From NCBI GenBank assembly GCA_963377175.1, contig CAUJNA010001001.1:1286221-1350220 (forward strand): a stretch of 64,000 nucleotides of DNA. The letters run 5' to 3'. The DNA comes from Effrenium voratum (Eukaryota; Sar; Dinophyceae; Suessiales; Symbiodiniaceae). The notes beneath the pieces are model-generated. The model was not told the DNA's origin. It was given only the letters and a program-made list of their open reading frames with translations, and did not search any database. Both the position numbers and the translations under genes were made by a program. Positions 24,977 to 35,962 of the stretch are shown piece after piece; position 1 is the stretch's first letter; each line of letters starts with the position of its first letter.

Positions 24977-27649
24977 TTGGGGTGAGTCGTATCCGCAGGC
25001 TTCAGTGCGGATATAAACAAAATCCGGAGGAACTCAAGATGCCAGGAAGTGGAGTGCCAGGAACTCTTTTCCTTGGGATGGGTTCTGGGAGGTGCCCAGG
25101 CTGCCATTGACCCATGGCCTGAAGCGCCTGACAAGGCCACCTTAACATGGCACCCTCAAAATCCCCCCCATGGCGCCCCCAGCGGGAGAAACTGAGCCTG
25201 TCTGATACGCCTTAGGTAGACCCCGTTATGGGCCTTGCACAACTGAACTGGATCCACTGAACCCTTCCCATCATGGTGAGTGGCAACCTGAATAGTCTCT
25301 GGGAAACCTCCTTCTTGCGTCCGGCAGAAAAACGCTTTGGAGTTGTCCAGTTGTCCAGGTGCCATGCCGTTTCTCAAAATAGCCCCCCCCAGGTCTGTTT
25401 CCTTCGCCCCTTTGGCAAGCACCCAAGAGGGGGTTCCGCCACCCTTCAACTGGCTGTGCCCAGCTCCCCCATGTTCGCTGGTCGAGGCTCCATCTCCGTA
25501 GGATTGGTAGTGATGAAAGTAGCGGACCTCGGAAGGGCCGGCGGAGGGCGCGGGTCCCTTCCTCCTCTTCTGTGCGGGTCCCTTTGGGTCGAGCGGCTTG
25601 CGCTCTTGCTCTTTTGCGTGTTGGCTTCTTTGGGTCCAGCGGCTTGCTGTTGGCTTCGCCGATTGCTGTTGGCGATTCGGCCTCCACACAAGGGCTTCTT
25701 TCCCCTGATTAACTTAATATGGGTGTCTTCGAAGCGCCTAGTAGCAAACACAAGTGGACAGGTAGCTTCCCTTGAAAGGAAAGTAGTCTTTCAAAACACT
25801 CCTGTCAGCTTCCAGTTGTTGATTGGGAGGGTGGTTCAAGTTGAAATTGTCCATGAAGCCACTAAAGTCTGGATTGGTTTTGCCGCCCGCTTCCCTTTTG
25901 CTTCCATTCCGCTTGCTTCTCTTTGCTCCAATGACACAATGACCTGGCAAAGCCAAGGAAACGTGAGCACTCCGGCGAGCACTGCGGCTGTGGGTGCATC
26001 TTCGAGCTGGCAAAACACCCATCTTCAAACCGCCCAGGAGTTCCAAAGTCAGGGGTGGACTCCACTTGGACTCTGGACCCAAGAGAAGCAAAAGGACCTG
26101 AGACCAATTTGTCTATTCTTGTGGTGAGCTTTGTAAAGGCTTGGAGCCACGGGGGAAAGAATCGAAAGGGGAAATCATCTGCCTTTTTATGCTACAACTG
26201 ATTAAAACAACGAGGGCTTGACCTCTAAGGATAATTTCAGGAGGTTGTGTTCAAAAACGTTTAAACAGGGGTTGGATCAACCCTCACCCCTATCTTCAAC
26301 CCGAGTTTTGATTGCGGCTCGATTGCACGAAAGGCTCTCACCTCGTGATGCGCGCCGAAAATCTCGAAGCTCTTGGTACACCTTAGTTGCAAGGTGCCAA
26401 AGGCCATGCTCGCGGAACAAACTTGGTGTCAGGGCCATTTTCTGGCAAGGAAGTTCCCTTGATGAAGCAGTTTTTGGGAGGGCCGACTTTGGGTGCTATC
26501 CAGAAACATGCCAAACAACATGGAAGGAACAGGTGACTCACGTCGACCCTGGATTCGACCTGGTGGGGTACTAGAAGGTGCCTGCCCACAAAAGTGAAGC
26601 ATCTCCAAAGCCAAGTGGGTTCATTTCCCAGGAGTTTCTCTACGGTTCTTGGGTTCCTTTGGGTGTCTTTTTTTGAGGGTGCCCCTTTTTTGGCTTTACA
26701 GGAACACCATTTTAGGGACCCGGCCCCCTAAAGAAACACAGGTTGGTCAGTTGAGACCCGTTTTTTCGGCCGTCGAGCCGCTGGTAGAAGGCGCCCTCAT
26801 AGTCGTCGTACATGGGTGCGATGGCCATGGTTCCTGAGTCCGAAACCCTCAAAACCGCCAAGACCCACTCCCCCCGCCAGAGCCCCCCCAAGAGCCCCTC
26901 GGGAAGGCGTCCGCTGCCTGCATGGCGCTGTTCATGAATCCCTGGTTGATCTTGATTCGGAAAATGTCCCCTTTTAGCCTTTTAGTCAGAATCCGGATCT
27001 CTTTTGGCCCACTGCCCAGGGGTCAGCTGGGCCTGTTGCACAAATTGCGCAAGCAAAGTAGGGTCCGCCTTTGACCAGGTTTAAGGTCCCTTTCAGTATG
27101 TATTGAAGCCAGTGACACATGTAGCTCCAGTCGATTTGGAGGTTTGTTCTTCTGAAGCATGTGTTGCTTGGATACACGTTTGCAAGCAGAGTTGGGCATT
27201 TGGGTCTCTGATCCTGGCGGAGCTGTGAAACGAGCTCAGGCAAAAATGATATTAAGTCGTTCCCTCATTTCCACTTGAGCAAATAGTTGTGACCTGCCGG
27301 AATGGGCGCCGGTAACCAAGGTCTACATTAAAAAACAAAAAATGACAATTGCTGGGATATACTGAGCCTTGTTTGCCACAACAAGTCTTCCTCAAGTGAA
27401 GTAATGATTCCGTTCAATCCATGCTTCGTAGCTTCATTTGCCCAAGCCCGTGGCTCAGCTTCCAGATTTCCCCCACCCAATTTTGACATTTAACCAAATC
27501 GGAGACCCTGGTTTCCACCCCCCAAAAAAGACCACTGCCACAAGGTGCCTTTTTTCCCTGGGATATGCAACCACAACAAAAATCTCTTGCCAGCACCATC
27601 CCCGTTTTCTCCCAGAAACCATGGATCCGCGCATCCCAGCGATTCCCTG
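24977..27649. other. Low-gene DNA, weak ORFs only
   Basis: Overlapping ORFs on both strands at 25156-25690 and 25273-26127 contain an internal duplication (AAGCCGCTGGACCCAAAG and AAGCCGCTCGACCCAAAG near 25585-25645) but no recognisable domain. Otherwise nothing identified. Confidence 0.3.
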
Positions 27650-27826
27650 AATTCACTTGGGCGCCAGGCTGTGCCCGCGCACCGCAAAATTGTACGCGTA
27701 CCTCGACCGGTCGGCTGAAAACCCGAGCGCCTCGAGAAACATGACCCAGTTGCCATGGATGCGTCATTGTGAGGTGATAAACTCGCGTGGGTTGGCGAAT
27801 GGTCTGATATTGTTGGGTGCCACTTA
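27650..27826 (+). CDS. Candidate exon, strand ambiguous
   Basis: Plus-strand frame IHLGARLCPRTAKLYAYLDR then SAENPSASRNMTQLPWMRHC to a TAA near 27826. The minus strand of the same piece gives HGNWVMFLEALGFSADRSRY, also natural. Codon bias supports coding on one of the strands; no family recognised. Confidence 0.25.
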
Positions 27827-28243
27827 AATGGCCATCCACAAACAAAAGTGCAAAATCGGGTGGGTTTCTGTCGTTCCCCTTAAAAGCCCCTTTTGTAGCC
27901 AAATGGGGTCTGCCATGTTCTCAAGACATCGCGCGGAATCGTGCGGGCTGAGCAGGCCACCGAACTGAAGCAACCGAAACCAGATTTCTCAAGCAACAAA
28001 TCTGAAAATCAAGAAACTCCGAATTCCATGTCCGAAAGCTCCCCTCTTGGGCGCCCACTTGTTTGGTCTCATGTTTGTAGATCTCCTCCCTTCTTTGAGG
28101 TGTGCCAACTCACACAAGCCTGGCAAAGCCAGGAGCTTCTGATTTGCTCCGAGTTCAAACTCCCAGCCATCGAGGCATCTGCCCAAAAACCGCCCGAGAA
28201 ATGTTCACCAAACCTTGCCAACAAGCTGGTGCGTGAACATGAA

Positions 28244-28349
28244 CTCAGTTGCCCAAAGGACCTGGAAACAAAAGGTTAACCTTTTGAGGCCAAAAATGGA
28301 AAAAAACGGGAAAACCAAAAGGTCAAAAGGTCGGCTTTGGGCAACTAAG
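28244..28349 (+). mobile_element. MITE-like family 2, copy b (best preserved)
   Basis: A 106-bp element with terminal inverted repeats CTCAGTTGCCCAAAG and CTTTGGGCAACTAAG (14 of 15 paired), flanked by a perfect 4-bp direct repeat TGAA (28240-28243 and 28350-28353). The interior is purine-rich with AAAGG and GGGAAAACCAAAAGG text. No coding capacity. Confidence 0.72.
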
Positions 28350-28384
28350 TGAAAGATACTGAGTTGGTTGGCCAAAAAAAGAAG

Positions 28385-28450
28385 TCCAAACTTCTTGCTT
28401 ACCACCAAACGGTCTAAGTTCCAAAAGTGACTAAAGTCCATGAACTCAGG
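28385..28450 (+). repeat. Dispersed repeat family 6, copy
   Basis: Text AACTTCTTGCTTACCACCAA, then TCCAAAAGTGACTAAAGTCC and ATGAACTCAGGG recurs with changes at 38040-38105 and in part near 47735-47775 and 36583-36610. Confidence 0.5.
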
Positions 28451-28634
28451 GAGTGCGTCCCAAACCGATCAAGCAAACTGGGGGCGTGGGCTGCCCAGCC
28501 ACGATGGCGAGCCCGCCACTCTTGGACCACGGGTGGATCTCGGCAGCGCAACCCAAAACCCCCAGTTGGTGCCCAAAGGTTTGGTCCAAATCCCCCAGCC
28601 GGCGGGCCCCAAACCAGTTTTTTGTGTTACCTGA
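28440..28634 (+). CDS. Candidate exon or C-terminus
   Basis: A plus-strand frame reads SGSASQTDQANWGRGLPSHD, then LGPRVDLGSATQNPQLVPKG and ends with TGA at about 28634. Third positions are G/C-rich. Begins within the end of a family-6 repeat, so the upstream border is uncertain. No family recognised. Confidence 0.3.
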   Translation: MNSGSASQTDQANWGRGLPSHDGEPATLGPRVDLGSATQNPQLVPKGLVQIPQPAGPKPVFCVT

Positions 28635-28650
28635 AATTCGGGGGAAGCCG

Positions 28651-28772
28651 AACTCTGCTGTTAAAGGACCCCTAAAAAAACAAAAAGGTGAACCGGTGAA
28701 CCTTTTTAAAGGCCATGACTAGTCGACCAAAAAGGGGAAACGAGGTGAGATCCGGTCGATTTGGACAATCTA
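28651..28772 (+). repeat. Family 2, degraded copy d
   Basis: Shares AAAGGACC, GGTGAACC, AAAGGCCATGACTAGTCGAC, GGGGAAACGAGGTGAGATCC and GGTCGATT with copies at 2912 and 35853; the terminal repeats are no longer recognisable. Confidence 0.45.
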
Positions 28773-29333
28773 GACTGCAACAAGTTGGTAAGACCAAATG
28801 AAATCCAAATGCAACACCACCTTTCGGGGGAATTGGCTGAGCCAATCCACTGCCACAATTGAACCTTGGCTGATTCAAGCGGAACCTGAAGGAAGCAAAC
28901 AGAACAGCACATGAGAAAGAATGTAAAATTGAAAGAGATGCTGGGGGAAACACAAAATGCCCCCGAAACATCTAGCTTTTAGCCGCCCCCTCCCTCATTC
29001 CGAGAAGTCAACAGGTCCTTCAGAAAGACAGTAGTCGTCCCACACCTTTGTGTCAGCCTGTATGCTTGTTGCAGTCAGAGAGAACAAAGGAAATGTGCAA
29101 AGGCAAAAGTGTAGACAACCATCCTTTGGGGGTCCTAGCAATGTACTGGGCACCCTGATTGAAACTGGTGGACAAACAGAGGAGTTCCTATCTAGGGGAT
29201 CCGGCACGTAAGCAAAGCCCACATATTCCGCCATGAAGCTTCCACTCATTCTGGTCTGGATTGGCCCCAAAAACATCCAGGGGTCCCTTAAAAATGCATG
29301 GATTCCTTTTGGCTTCCCTTAAAATACCCAAAG

Positions 29334-29444
29334 GTCCAAACTGCCAACGGGGAAGGGGATCTGAGCCGGAATCAAGTGGCCTCGTGGGCCCAAATGTTGG
29401 CCAAACTAAAAGCAGCCGCTATGTCAAAGGGGTTCTTCCACCAG
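29334..29444 (+). CDS. Candidate internal exon, phase 0 on both sides
   Basis: Exactly 37 codons between CCCAAAG|GTCC and CCACCAG|GTGACT. It reads GEGDLSRNQVASWAQMLAKL then KAAAMSKGFFHQ, an amphipathic helix-like stretch. The donor is a textbook match and the codon pattern is good. Partner exons were not identified. Confidence 0.45.
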
Positions 29445-29994
29445 GTGACTTTAGGTGCATCCGTTAAATGACCCGTGCAGGGTAACAACTTTGATGAAGG
29501 CCTGGTACGACCCTTGATTTGTCATACATGAGGGGGCTCGTCAGTCATCCCAATTTGCTCACTCTCATTTGCCTGGTGGCACTGGTAGACAATTATAATC
29601 CTTTCTAGGAACGTACAATTTGCATTGGGCCCCAAACCCAACAAACAAAAAGGAATTATATAGAAGTTTCAGAAAAGATTTAGAAGCTCCCTTGCAAATT
29701 CCCCATGAAGCAAACAGGAAAACGGACCCCCCCCCCAACAACTTGCGTGATTTAACTGGCGTTTGGCTTGGTTTGGATCCTATTCATCCACCAGGTTGAA
29801 CAATCCAGGGTTGACATTTTGGGCCCCAATTCGCTCGTTGTCATGTATCACCTTGAAACATCATCCCTACCAAAGGCAACTCACCTTAAAACGCCCACAA
29901 ACGTCTGATGTTTAAAGCCGAAAAGGGGAAATTCGCTGGGTGCCTTTTTGTTGAGGGTCTGAAAAACAAAAAATATCCAATCCTCGTTTGGTCC
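29445..29994. other. Low-gene DNA between opposite candidate exons
   Basis: No feature beyond a short C run (29729-29737). Confidence 0.35.
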
Positions 29995-30076
29995 CCCTTT
30001 GCACCGAAATGAACCCGCTGACGCAGGAAGCCGCCTCCGAAGCCACAATGACCACTGGCACGTCCAGGTTCACCGC
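29995..30076 (-). CDS. Candidate exon of a minus-strand gene (30-34 kb)
   Basis: Follows ATCGCAG|GCGG on the minus strand. Reads AVNLDVPVVIVASEAASCVS then GFISVQR with nearly all G/C third positions, the strongest codon bias outside the mobile element. The hydrophobic strand could be a buried core or membrane piece. The downstream donor is unclear. Confidence 0.38.
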
Positions 30077-30169
30077 CTGCGATCAGTTGTCGTCCTTTTC
30101 GGTGGGATGTGTGGCATGTGTAAAAAGCCCCGGGAAAAAAAAGAGAAAAAAACAACACAAAAAAAACAG

Positions 30170-30250
30170 GTTTCTGTTTCTCCGCACGCGTTTCTCCGCA
30201 TGCGTGTGCGAAGATCGTCGGTATGTCCAGAAACCATTGGGTCCTTCTGC
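30170..30250 (-). CDS. Candidate exon of the same minus-strand region
   Basis: After GAAGCCCAG|GCAG the frame reads AEGPNGFWTYRRSSHTHAEK then RVRRNRN, a basic segment, before a T-rich stretch. No family recognised. Confidence 0.3.
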
Positions 30251-30804
30251 CTGGGCTTCGGTATTAGCAAATTAATTCCGGAAGCTCGAAGCATGGGCTC
30301 GTGTAAGGAGGCAAAGGGAGTTACTGCACCTGTGCAGAAGGATCATTGAATCAAGGAAAGTAAAGGAGGCTAAAGGGAAGCTAAGGCTTGCCGTGATCAC
30401 GCCTGGATCACGTTGATGCTAACCAATATCGCTCAAGGTGAGCTATGCCCATTCTCTCTTTGTTCCGGTCCTTAAATTCCGACATGGTGTCCCCAAGCGT
30501 ACTGATAGTTGGGTTCGTGTTGAGTTGAGCTGTGAGAGTTGGCAAACGACAGATGCTGTGTGCAGGGTTCTAGTCCCCAAACCACCACTCCAAACCTCCA
30601 CTAAAGGCTTCCGCGCAAACTACACCGGGAACACAAAACACCATAAGGCTGGGCAGGGCGATTCACCCCGTCTCAAACATGCCAAACCGCCTGTTGCGCT
30701 ACCCAACCTCAGCTTTTGGATTTTTTTGCCCCACCCCCGGCCAAATAAAAGACGTTCACTCCATGGGTGAAGCTTACAGCACCAAACCAAAGAAAGTCCT
30801 CAAA

Positions 30805-30911
30805 CATGGCCGGCCCACGGGCTTCCGTTCCGTTATCGTTTTCCGCGCACGGAAGGTGAGATCGCAAAGCGCGCCCGAAACCTTGGCCGCACGAAACATG
30901 ACACGTCCAGT
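30805..30911 (-). CDS. Candidate exon of the same minus-strand region
   Basis: Acceptor TTGTCTTCGCCAG precedes a frame reading GRVMFRAAKVSGALCDLTFR then ARKTITERKPVGRP. A plus-strand alternative ends at AAG|GTGAGATC, so strand is not settled. Confidence 0.35.
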
Positions 30912-31131
30912 CTGGCGAAGACAACTGTTGACACAGAGAACTCCACGGACGTTTTTTTAAGGAACACCCAGTGGATCTATTTACCGGTTTTTCGGCGTGG
31001 GTAACCAAGGCCTTGCCACACAAGAAAACCCACTGGAAAGTGGCGAAGGGTGACCTACTATAGTGGGTTGCGGCTTCTTTTCAGGGTACCCCTTTTGGTT
31101 CTGTTTAACGGGGATCCAAAGGAAATCCCAC

Positions 31132-31246
31132 CATTTTGGACGTCTGCTTGCCTATCAGTGAAGTTTGGTTGGGCCCAAGAAGGCGCCTCGTACTGGAAGC
31201 ACGGATTTGCCTCGAGGCCCAGACCCAGGCGAGTGGCAACCCGGGC
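31132..31246 (-). CDS. Candidate exon with strong acceptor
   Basis: The minus-strand acceptor is T-rich (TTTTGTTTTGCTTGTTAG|GCC). The frame reads ARVATRLGLGLEANPCFQYE then APSWAQPNFTDRQADVQN up to an AAAATG|GTGGGA donor. Good splice context on both sides and natural composition make this one of the better exon calls. Function unknown. Confidence 0.45.
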
Positions 31247-31249
31247 CTA

Positions 31250-32616
31250 ACAAGCAAAACAAAAAACAAAACACATGACGTATGCTAGCAAAAAAGTCGA
31301 CACTTGTTGGTTGTTTTTGCCTGGGCGTTCTTGTCGGTTGCGGAACTTGTTGAACGCAACTAATATAAAGTTGTGAGTGAGGGTCAATAAGTGTTTGTGC
31401 GCAAAACATCGGTTTTCCCCGGATTAAAAACAAGCCTGAAGATGCAACCAAAGAGCAGCAAGTATAATCTAACGGGGCTTTGGTTGTCTTTTTCGCACGG
31501 GATGTTCCCAGTTTAGCGACCCTGAGCAAAATGGGACTTTAGGGTGGATAAAAGGTGCCACCACAGGCGTCCTTCTTCTAAATAGATGGTTTGTTTCTCG
31601 TATATGCGGCATAAGACTAACCTAAATCAGTGGAACGCATCTACTGCTAACCAAAACTCACTTTAAATGGACACCTATGGTTGCCACTGGACTGGAACTT
31701 AGGACATCTCTCGCGAGACAGCTCGAAGGTCTAAGCTGTGAGAGGGGCTTCATATTTCACACCTTTCGGGAACGTCCCCGAATCAATCCAACCCCTTCAA
31801 CTACACCTTGAGAAGGACTAAGCTAAACAAGAACTGTTAGCAGTTTTCTGATCGCCTGTAAGACCATGCGTGCGCATGGAGGTGGTTTCACGCGGCAGCA
31901 ACTCTATTGCTACGAGGCTTGCCCTTGAAAGAAACACCGGGAGCAGGGTGGTTGGGCTTGCCCTTGAAAGAAACACCGGGAGCAGGGTGGTTGGACCCAC
32001 GACGGAAACCACGCAACTTGGTATTAAATCCAATCTTGAACCTTCAAGTAACGGCTCGGCCCAACGGTTTTGGCCCATGAACCAATGGATCAAAACTTTA
32101 GGGTTGCCATGATTTACAGCCGTCTCGCCAGCAAAAACACATCGAACCTTGCACCTTTTGAGGTGGTTCTCTCAGCTCCCAAAAATTGAATCACTGGATT
32201 AGGGGGGGGGGGACTTTAACGTGGCTGCCGTTGCGCCGAATACGTCAACTAGGGGAAGAAAATGCAATATCCGTCCCAAAGTGGTTCCAGGCAAAATCGA
32301 TCCAGCAAACATAACGGAATTGACCAACCCTGTAACCTGGAAGGAACTTCAACATGGTGTGGGTGTGCATATTGTGTTTCATGCGACCCCTTTTGGGGTT
32401 GACAGGTGAAACCAAAGTAAACCTGCCCTTCAGGATTCCCCTATCTTGAGACAAACTGTCGTGACGGACTCACACTTAGAAACAGGTTTGGTTTCCAAAA
32501 TTCCCGTTCCACAATAATGAATGTGCCTCAGGGTTCCCCTATCTGGAGACAAACTAATGTGCCATGATCTTGAAACAAACTCATATGCCATGTGGCACCG
32601 GCGTGTTAGCATTGGA
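31250..32616. other. Low-gene DNA with a 39-bp duplication
   Basis: Apart from the tandem duplication at 31916-31993 nothing is recognised. A CTCGCGAG palindrome is at about 31711. Confidence 0.35.
31916..31993 (+). repeat. Perfect 39-bp tandem duplication
   Basis: The unit beginning GGCTTGCCCTTGAAAGAAAC is present twice in direct succession (31916-31954 and 31955-31993) with no visible difference, implying a recent event. Confidence 0.95.
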
Positions 32617-32681
32617 CGTGCCAAGCCGATGTCAAACGGCTTCCGGCTTGCTGCGGCCTCTTCTTCAGTACCCACTGAAGC
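32617..32681 (-). CDS. Candidate exon of the minus-strand region
   Basis: After CTGCGCAG|GCTT the minus frame reads ASVGTEEEAAASRKPFDIGL. An acidic run then basic residues give a natural surface-helix look. The plus strand is also open here, so strand is a judgement. Confidence 0.3.
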
Positions 32682-32767
32682 CTGCGCAGTCGAGAGCGCA
32701 AGCCCACCAGGGCCAGTGAACAATTTGGTGTGTCTTCCATGTTGTTCCTCTCCTTTTTGCTCTGTCT

Positions 32768-32792
32768 CTCTCTCTCTCTCTCTTTCTCTCCC
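32768..32792 (+). repeat. (TC)n microsatellite
   Basis: CTCTCTCTCTCTCTTTCTCTC-type run. Confidence 0.85.
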
Positions 32793-33549
32793 TCTCTTGG
32801 GGGGCACATGAAAGCAGGTCCAACACTAGACATCGGTATCATACCGGGGGGGCTTTTGTCCGGTACAGTCTTTTAGGAGGGGTGTTACTTGAAGCCTGTG
32901 CACATGAGTGCGACCTGAGATGTGATTCGGTTCCTTTCTGCGAGGCCTCTCCCGACATATGAATTTCACTTTGCGGAAGTATATGCGTAGTTCAGCCAGA
33001 AGTTTCCTTTAACTCTTTTTGGCCCAACGCGAATCTGGTTTGAACATGGTGTAAAACGCAAGAATACGTGTGTAATTCTTGGATGTCAAGGAAGTCAAGC
33101 TTTGTCAATGCAGTAAGTTTTAGTTTTGTCATGGGTTATGACAATTAATTGATCGACCTACAAAATGTGAAACCAGTCTTCTGGACCCTCTTTAGGGAAG
33201 ATCCTGGGGGTCAGGGAGGGACAGAACTTACTTTGTCAAATAACACCCCTCCCAAAAGACTGTACCGCACCAAATCCCCCCGGGATGAAACCGTAGGTCC
33301 ATTTGGTGCTTCTTTATCCCCCAGGTTTCCGGGCTTCATTAGCCGCAGGAAATGTTCTTGGCCCACCGCTATGATTTCTGTGAAGCTGTGCCACATTTAG
33401 CCAACCTTTCAACATATGGTTTGCATACTTAGCCAACCTCAAAGTGGACAGCCTTAGAACATGATTTGTGTCGGGCACCTGCTGCTTACAATATGTCGAT
33501 TTCTTCTGAGAACCCCATTCTTTTTGGTCCACCCATCCACCCACCGCGC

Positions 33550-33644
33550 CTCAGTTGAGATTCGGGACATCTGCTTCTGCATCTTGCAGTCGGAGGATTT
33601 CTCCTCGCCCGGCTGGGCCTTCTCAGCCTCGGGGCCCCGTTTTT
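33550..33644 (-). CDS. Candidate exon, charged protein segment
   Basis: The minus frame reads RGPEAEKAQPGEEKSSDCKM then QKQMSRISTEAR, strongly charged and with G/C-biased codons. The upstream acceptor is not obvious (A-rich run), and a GC-type donor (ACTGAG|GCGCGG) is possible, a donor class known in dinoflagellates. Confidence 0.38.
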
Positions 33645-33688
33645 TTAAGATAGGCAGCGACCAGGGTTCAAACCCTAAAGGATGCAGC

Positions 33689-33794
33689 CTAGGTCCTCCA
33701 GTAGAGATAGAATAAGGGTGCCCTTTTTCTGTAGTCCATTCTGGTGGGGAACCCTCCCCCAAAAAAGGGTAAAAGGGCACTACTGGGGGACCTA
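33689..33794 (+). mobile_element. MITE-like family 1, copy 2 with perfect TSD
   Basis: A 106-bp element, termini CTAGGTCCTCCAGTAG and CTACTGGGGGACCTA, flanked by GCAGC on both sides (33684-33688 and 33795-33799). Interior matches copies at 3587 and 42012. Confidence 0.8.
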
Positions 33795-34045
33795 GCAGCT
33801 TCTCTCTGTTTGGTGGTGGTTTGGTGGTAAGGCAAAACCGGCACCCTCCAAAACCGGATGTCTTTCGGCTGCCCGGACTAGACCTTTGCAAACCCTTTAC
33901 CCTTGAAGGTGACAAGGGCACCCCAAGGATCTCCCACATGGGATACAAAACAACATAGGACCGAGTGCAACTTACATCATGACATCAAATAACAATCCAA
34001 ATTCTGGCTGATTTTGGAGACAATCCCATCAACTTCTACCTTTTG

Positions 34046-34110
34046 AGCAAAGCAAGAAGTGCGCCGTTGGAGGCCTGCGCTTCAAGGGCACCCGGGAGGG
34101 CAACCATCCG
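34046..34110 (-). CDS. Possible first exon of a minus-strand gene
   Basis: An ATG-initiated frame MVALPGALEAQASNGALLAL ends at CTCAAAAG|GTAGAAG, a good donor. An in-frame stop upstream is consistent with a true start. Would begin a gene just downstream of the stop at 34220. Confidence 0.25.
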
Positions 34111-34219
34111 AAATCAGGGTTTAGACACAAATTCATCCCCTTTGTAAAGGCCAGGCCATGGTCGGTTCTCAGGAACTCAGAAACCATCCGGCGCCAAAAA
34201 GGCGCGGGACAACTAAGAG

Positions 34220-34297
34220 CTATGGGCTCTTAGAGCGCCGATCCTCACGTCTCAAGCGCCGGGCGAGGATCTCCTTCACCTTGTCACGGTCTTCTCC
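34220..34297 (-). CDS. Candidate terminal exon with Arg/Lys/Ser tail
   Basis: A clean acceptor GGGCTTTGTCAG|GGAG is followed by a 25-codon frame GEDRDKVKEILARRLRREDR then RSKSP and TAG at 34220. The amphipathic, highly charged helix and the tail make chance unlikely. Upstream exons would lie at higher coordinates; none is certain. Confidence 0.48.
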   Translation of the reverse strand, partial: GEDRDKVKEILARRLRREDRRSKSP

Positions 34298-35852
34298 CTG
34301 ACAAAGCCCAGCGGAGTTGGCGGTTTGGGTGCGGTGGAATGAAGAGGGCCCCCCCCCCCCCCCCGCCCGTTGCGAATCTGGGTGTCCACGCTCGTCAGCT
34401 TACCCTTCAAAGTGTGCCGATTCTCGGTATCCTCTGGGAAAACTAATGCAAAAAACCCTGACAAGAGAAGGATCAAGAAATTGAGTACAATTGAACTCCC
34501 ACCTCCTCATTCTTGGTTTGGGTTGGGAATTTGGAGGGCCACCGGTGGTAAGCAGGGCCTGGAGGTGCTTTGAGGCAACATGAGCGTGCCTCCATGCTGA
34601 GGCTACTCCAGTGGTTGGGGGGTTTAAAGGCACTCGCAATCACATATGGGTGCCTTTCTTTCAGAGGTGGTCTTAAAGGAAAGCCAAAAGGAAAACCACC
34701 GTTGTGGGGGGTCCCCCAAAGGGCAAACAAACCCATATCTTGACTTACTTTTGAAGACAAGCCCGAAATCACAGAAGCAATGCGGGTATGTGAACCCTTC
34801 TAAGAAGCACCGCCCTTTCAATCCAGTGACTTCAGGGCTGGTCAGCCAACCCTTGAATTGGAGGGAGAAACTGGGGGCTCAACTCCCCACGTCCAAGCCA
34901 AACTTCGCAGCGCGGCTTGGGTTGGTCTTTTTGAGGATCGAACACTTCCGAAGTTGAGGGCCTCAGAAGTCTTGAGAAGTAGCTTTTTTTAACTTGGACT
35001 TTTTTTGGTTCCTGTTCATTTTAGAGTAAGGCTTGCCGGGCAGCCGAAGCCATGCAGAAGACACTTCTTGCCAACTCGGCGCATTCTCCACGAGCCCGAT
35101 CACTTGAAATCGGGGGCAGCCCCTTAGGCTGGGAAATAGAAATATCTCCTCCCGCAAGTTCATTTCCTTGCGAAGCTTTGAACCCCTGGATGTTGTTCAC
35201 TTCATTTGCTGCTGCGTTGATTCACGGGAGGCATTCCTGGTGCCGCAGTAGGGGGTCTGGCAAAATCAAGTTTGACTAGTTCATCCCCTTTGGGGGTCCT
35301 GGGGAAACTCAACTTGTGGGCTATTTTGCCGAACGGAAGTCTCCGAAAAATTGTACCTCACTTTGTGAGTGGAGTGGATTGGCCAACAACCAGTCTGAAC
35401 TTCTTTACCGCAATGGCCCGGGCCCAAGAAGTAAAGTCCGGTAACTCGAACAGTAAGTTACAACAAATCAACTTTTTACCAACAACATATGAATGAAGCA
35501 TGATTCATGGGTTACAACAAAGTGAGTTACAATAAACCAACCTGAATGAACGATGCCCCAAGTAATTGACCTTCATGCGTGTTGCTCCCAGCTCGCCAAC
35601 CGAATCGCGACTGCTTCCAAGGTGCTCGGTTTACATCTGGACTTTGAGCTCGTGAGTTTGAACGGGAACCCACCTCCAAACCGCCGGGCTCCAGACCCAT
35701 TTTCCGCTTCCCAATCTGGAGCTTGGAGTTTGGAATTTGGGACCTTTCGGAGGGCAGCACCCCCAGGTGTCAAAAGGGGGTTCAACTCCCCAAAGCCACC
35801 AGGCACCGAATCGGTTTTTCGTGGTTCCTCGAATTTTCGGGAAAACGCCGAA
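34298..35852. other. Low-gene DNA
   Basis: A C run (34351-34365) is present. Text around 34660-34735 (AAAGGAAAACCACCGTTGTG, GGGGGGTCCCCC) resembles segments near 45300-45355 and 55415-55480, perhaps another old repeat. No gene recognised. Confidence 0.35.
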
Positions 35853-35962
35853 CTCGGCCGCCCAAAGGACCCCCGCTTATTCGACCTTTAGGCCATGACA
35901 ACAAACAGACCAATGAGGGGAAACCAAAAAGCTCAGATCCCGGCGATTCGCTTTGAGGGTGA
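35853..35962 (+). repeat. Family 2, degraded copy c
   Basis: Contains CGCCCAAAGGACC, TTTAGGCCATGACAACAAAC, GGGGAAACCAAAAAGCTCAG and GGCGATTCGCTTTGAGGG in the same order as the copy at 2912. Confidence 0.5.

Noticed and set aside
25156..26127. Overlapping plus and minus ORFs of 177-284 codons
   Set aside because: Internal duplication and lack of motifs; neither strand is convincing as a gene.
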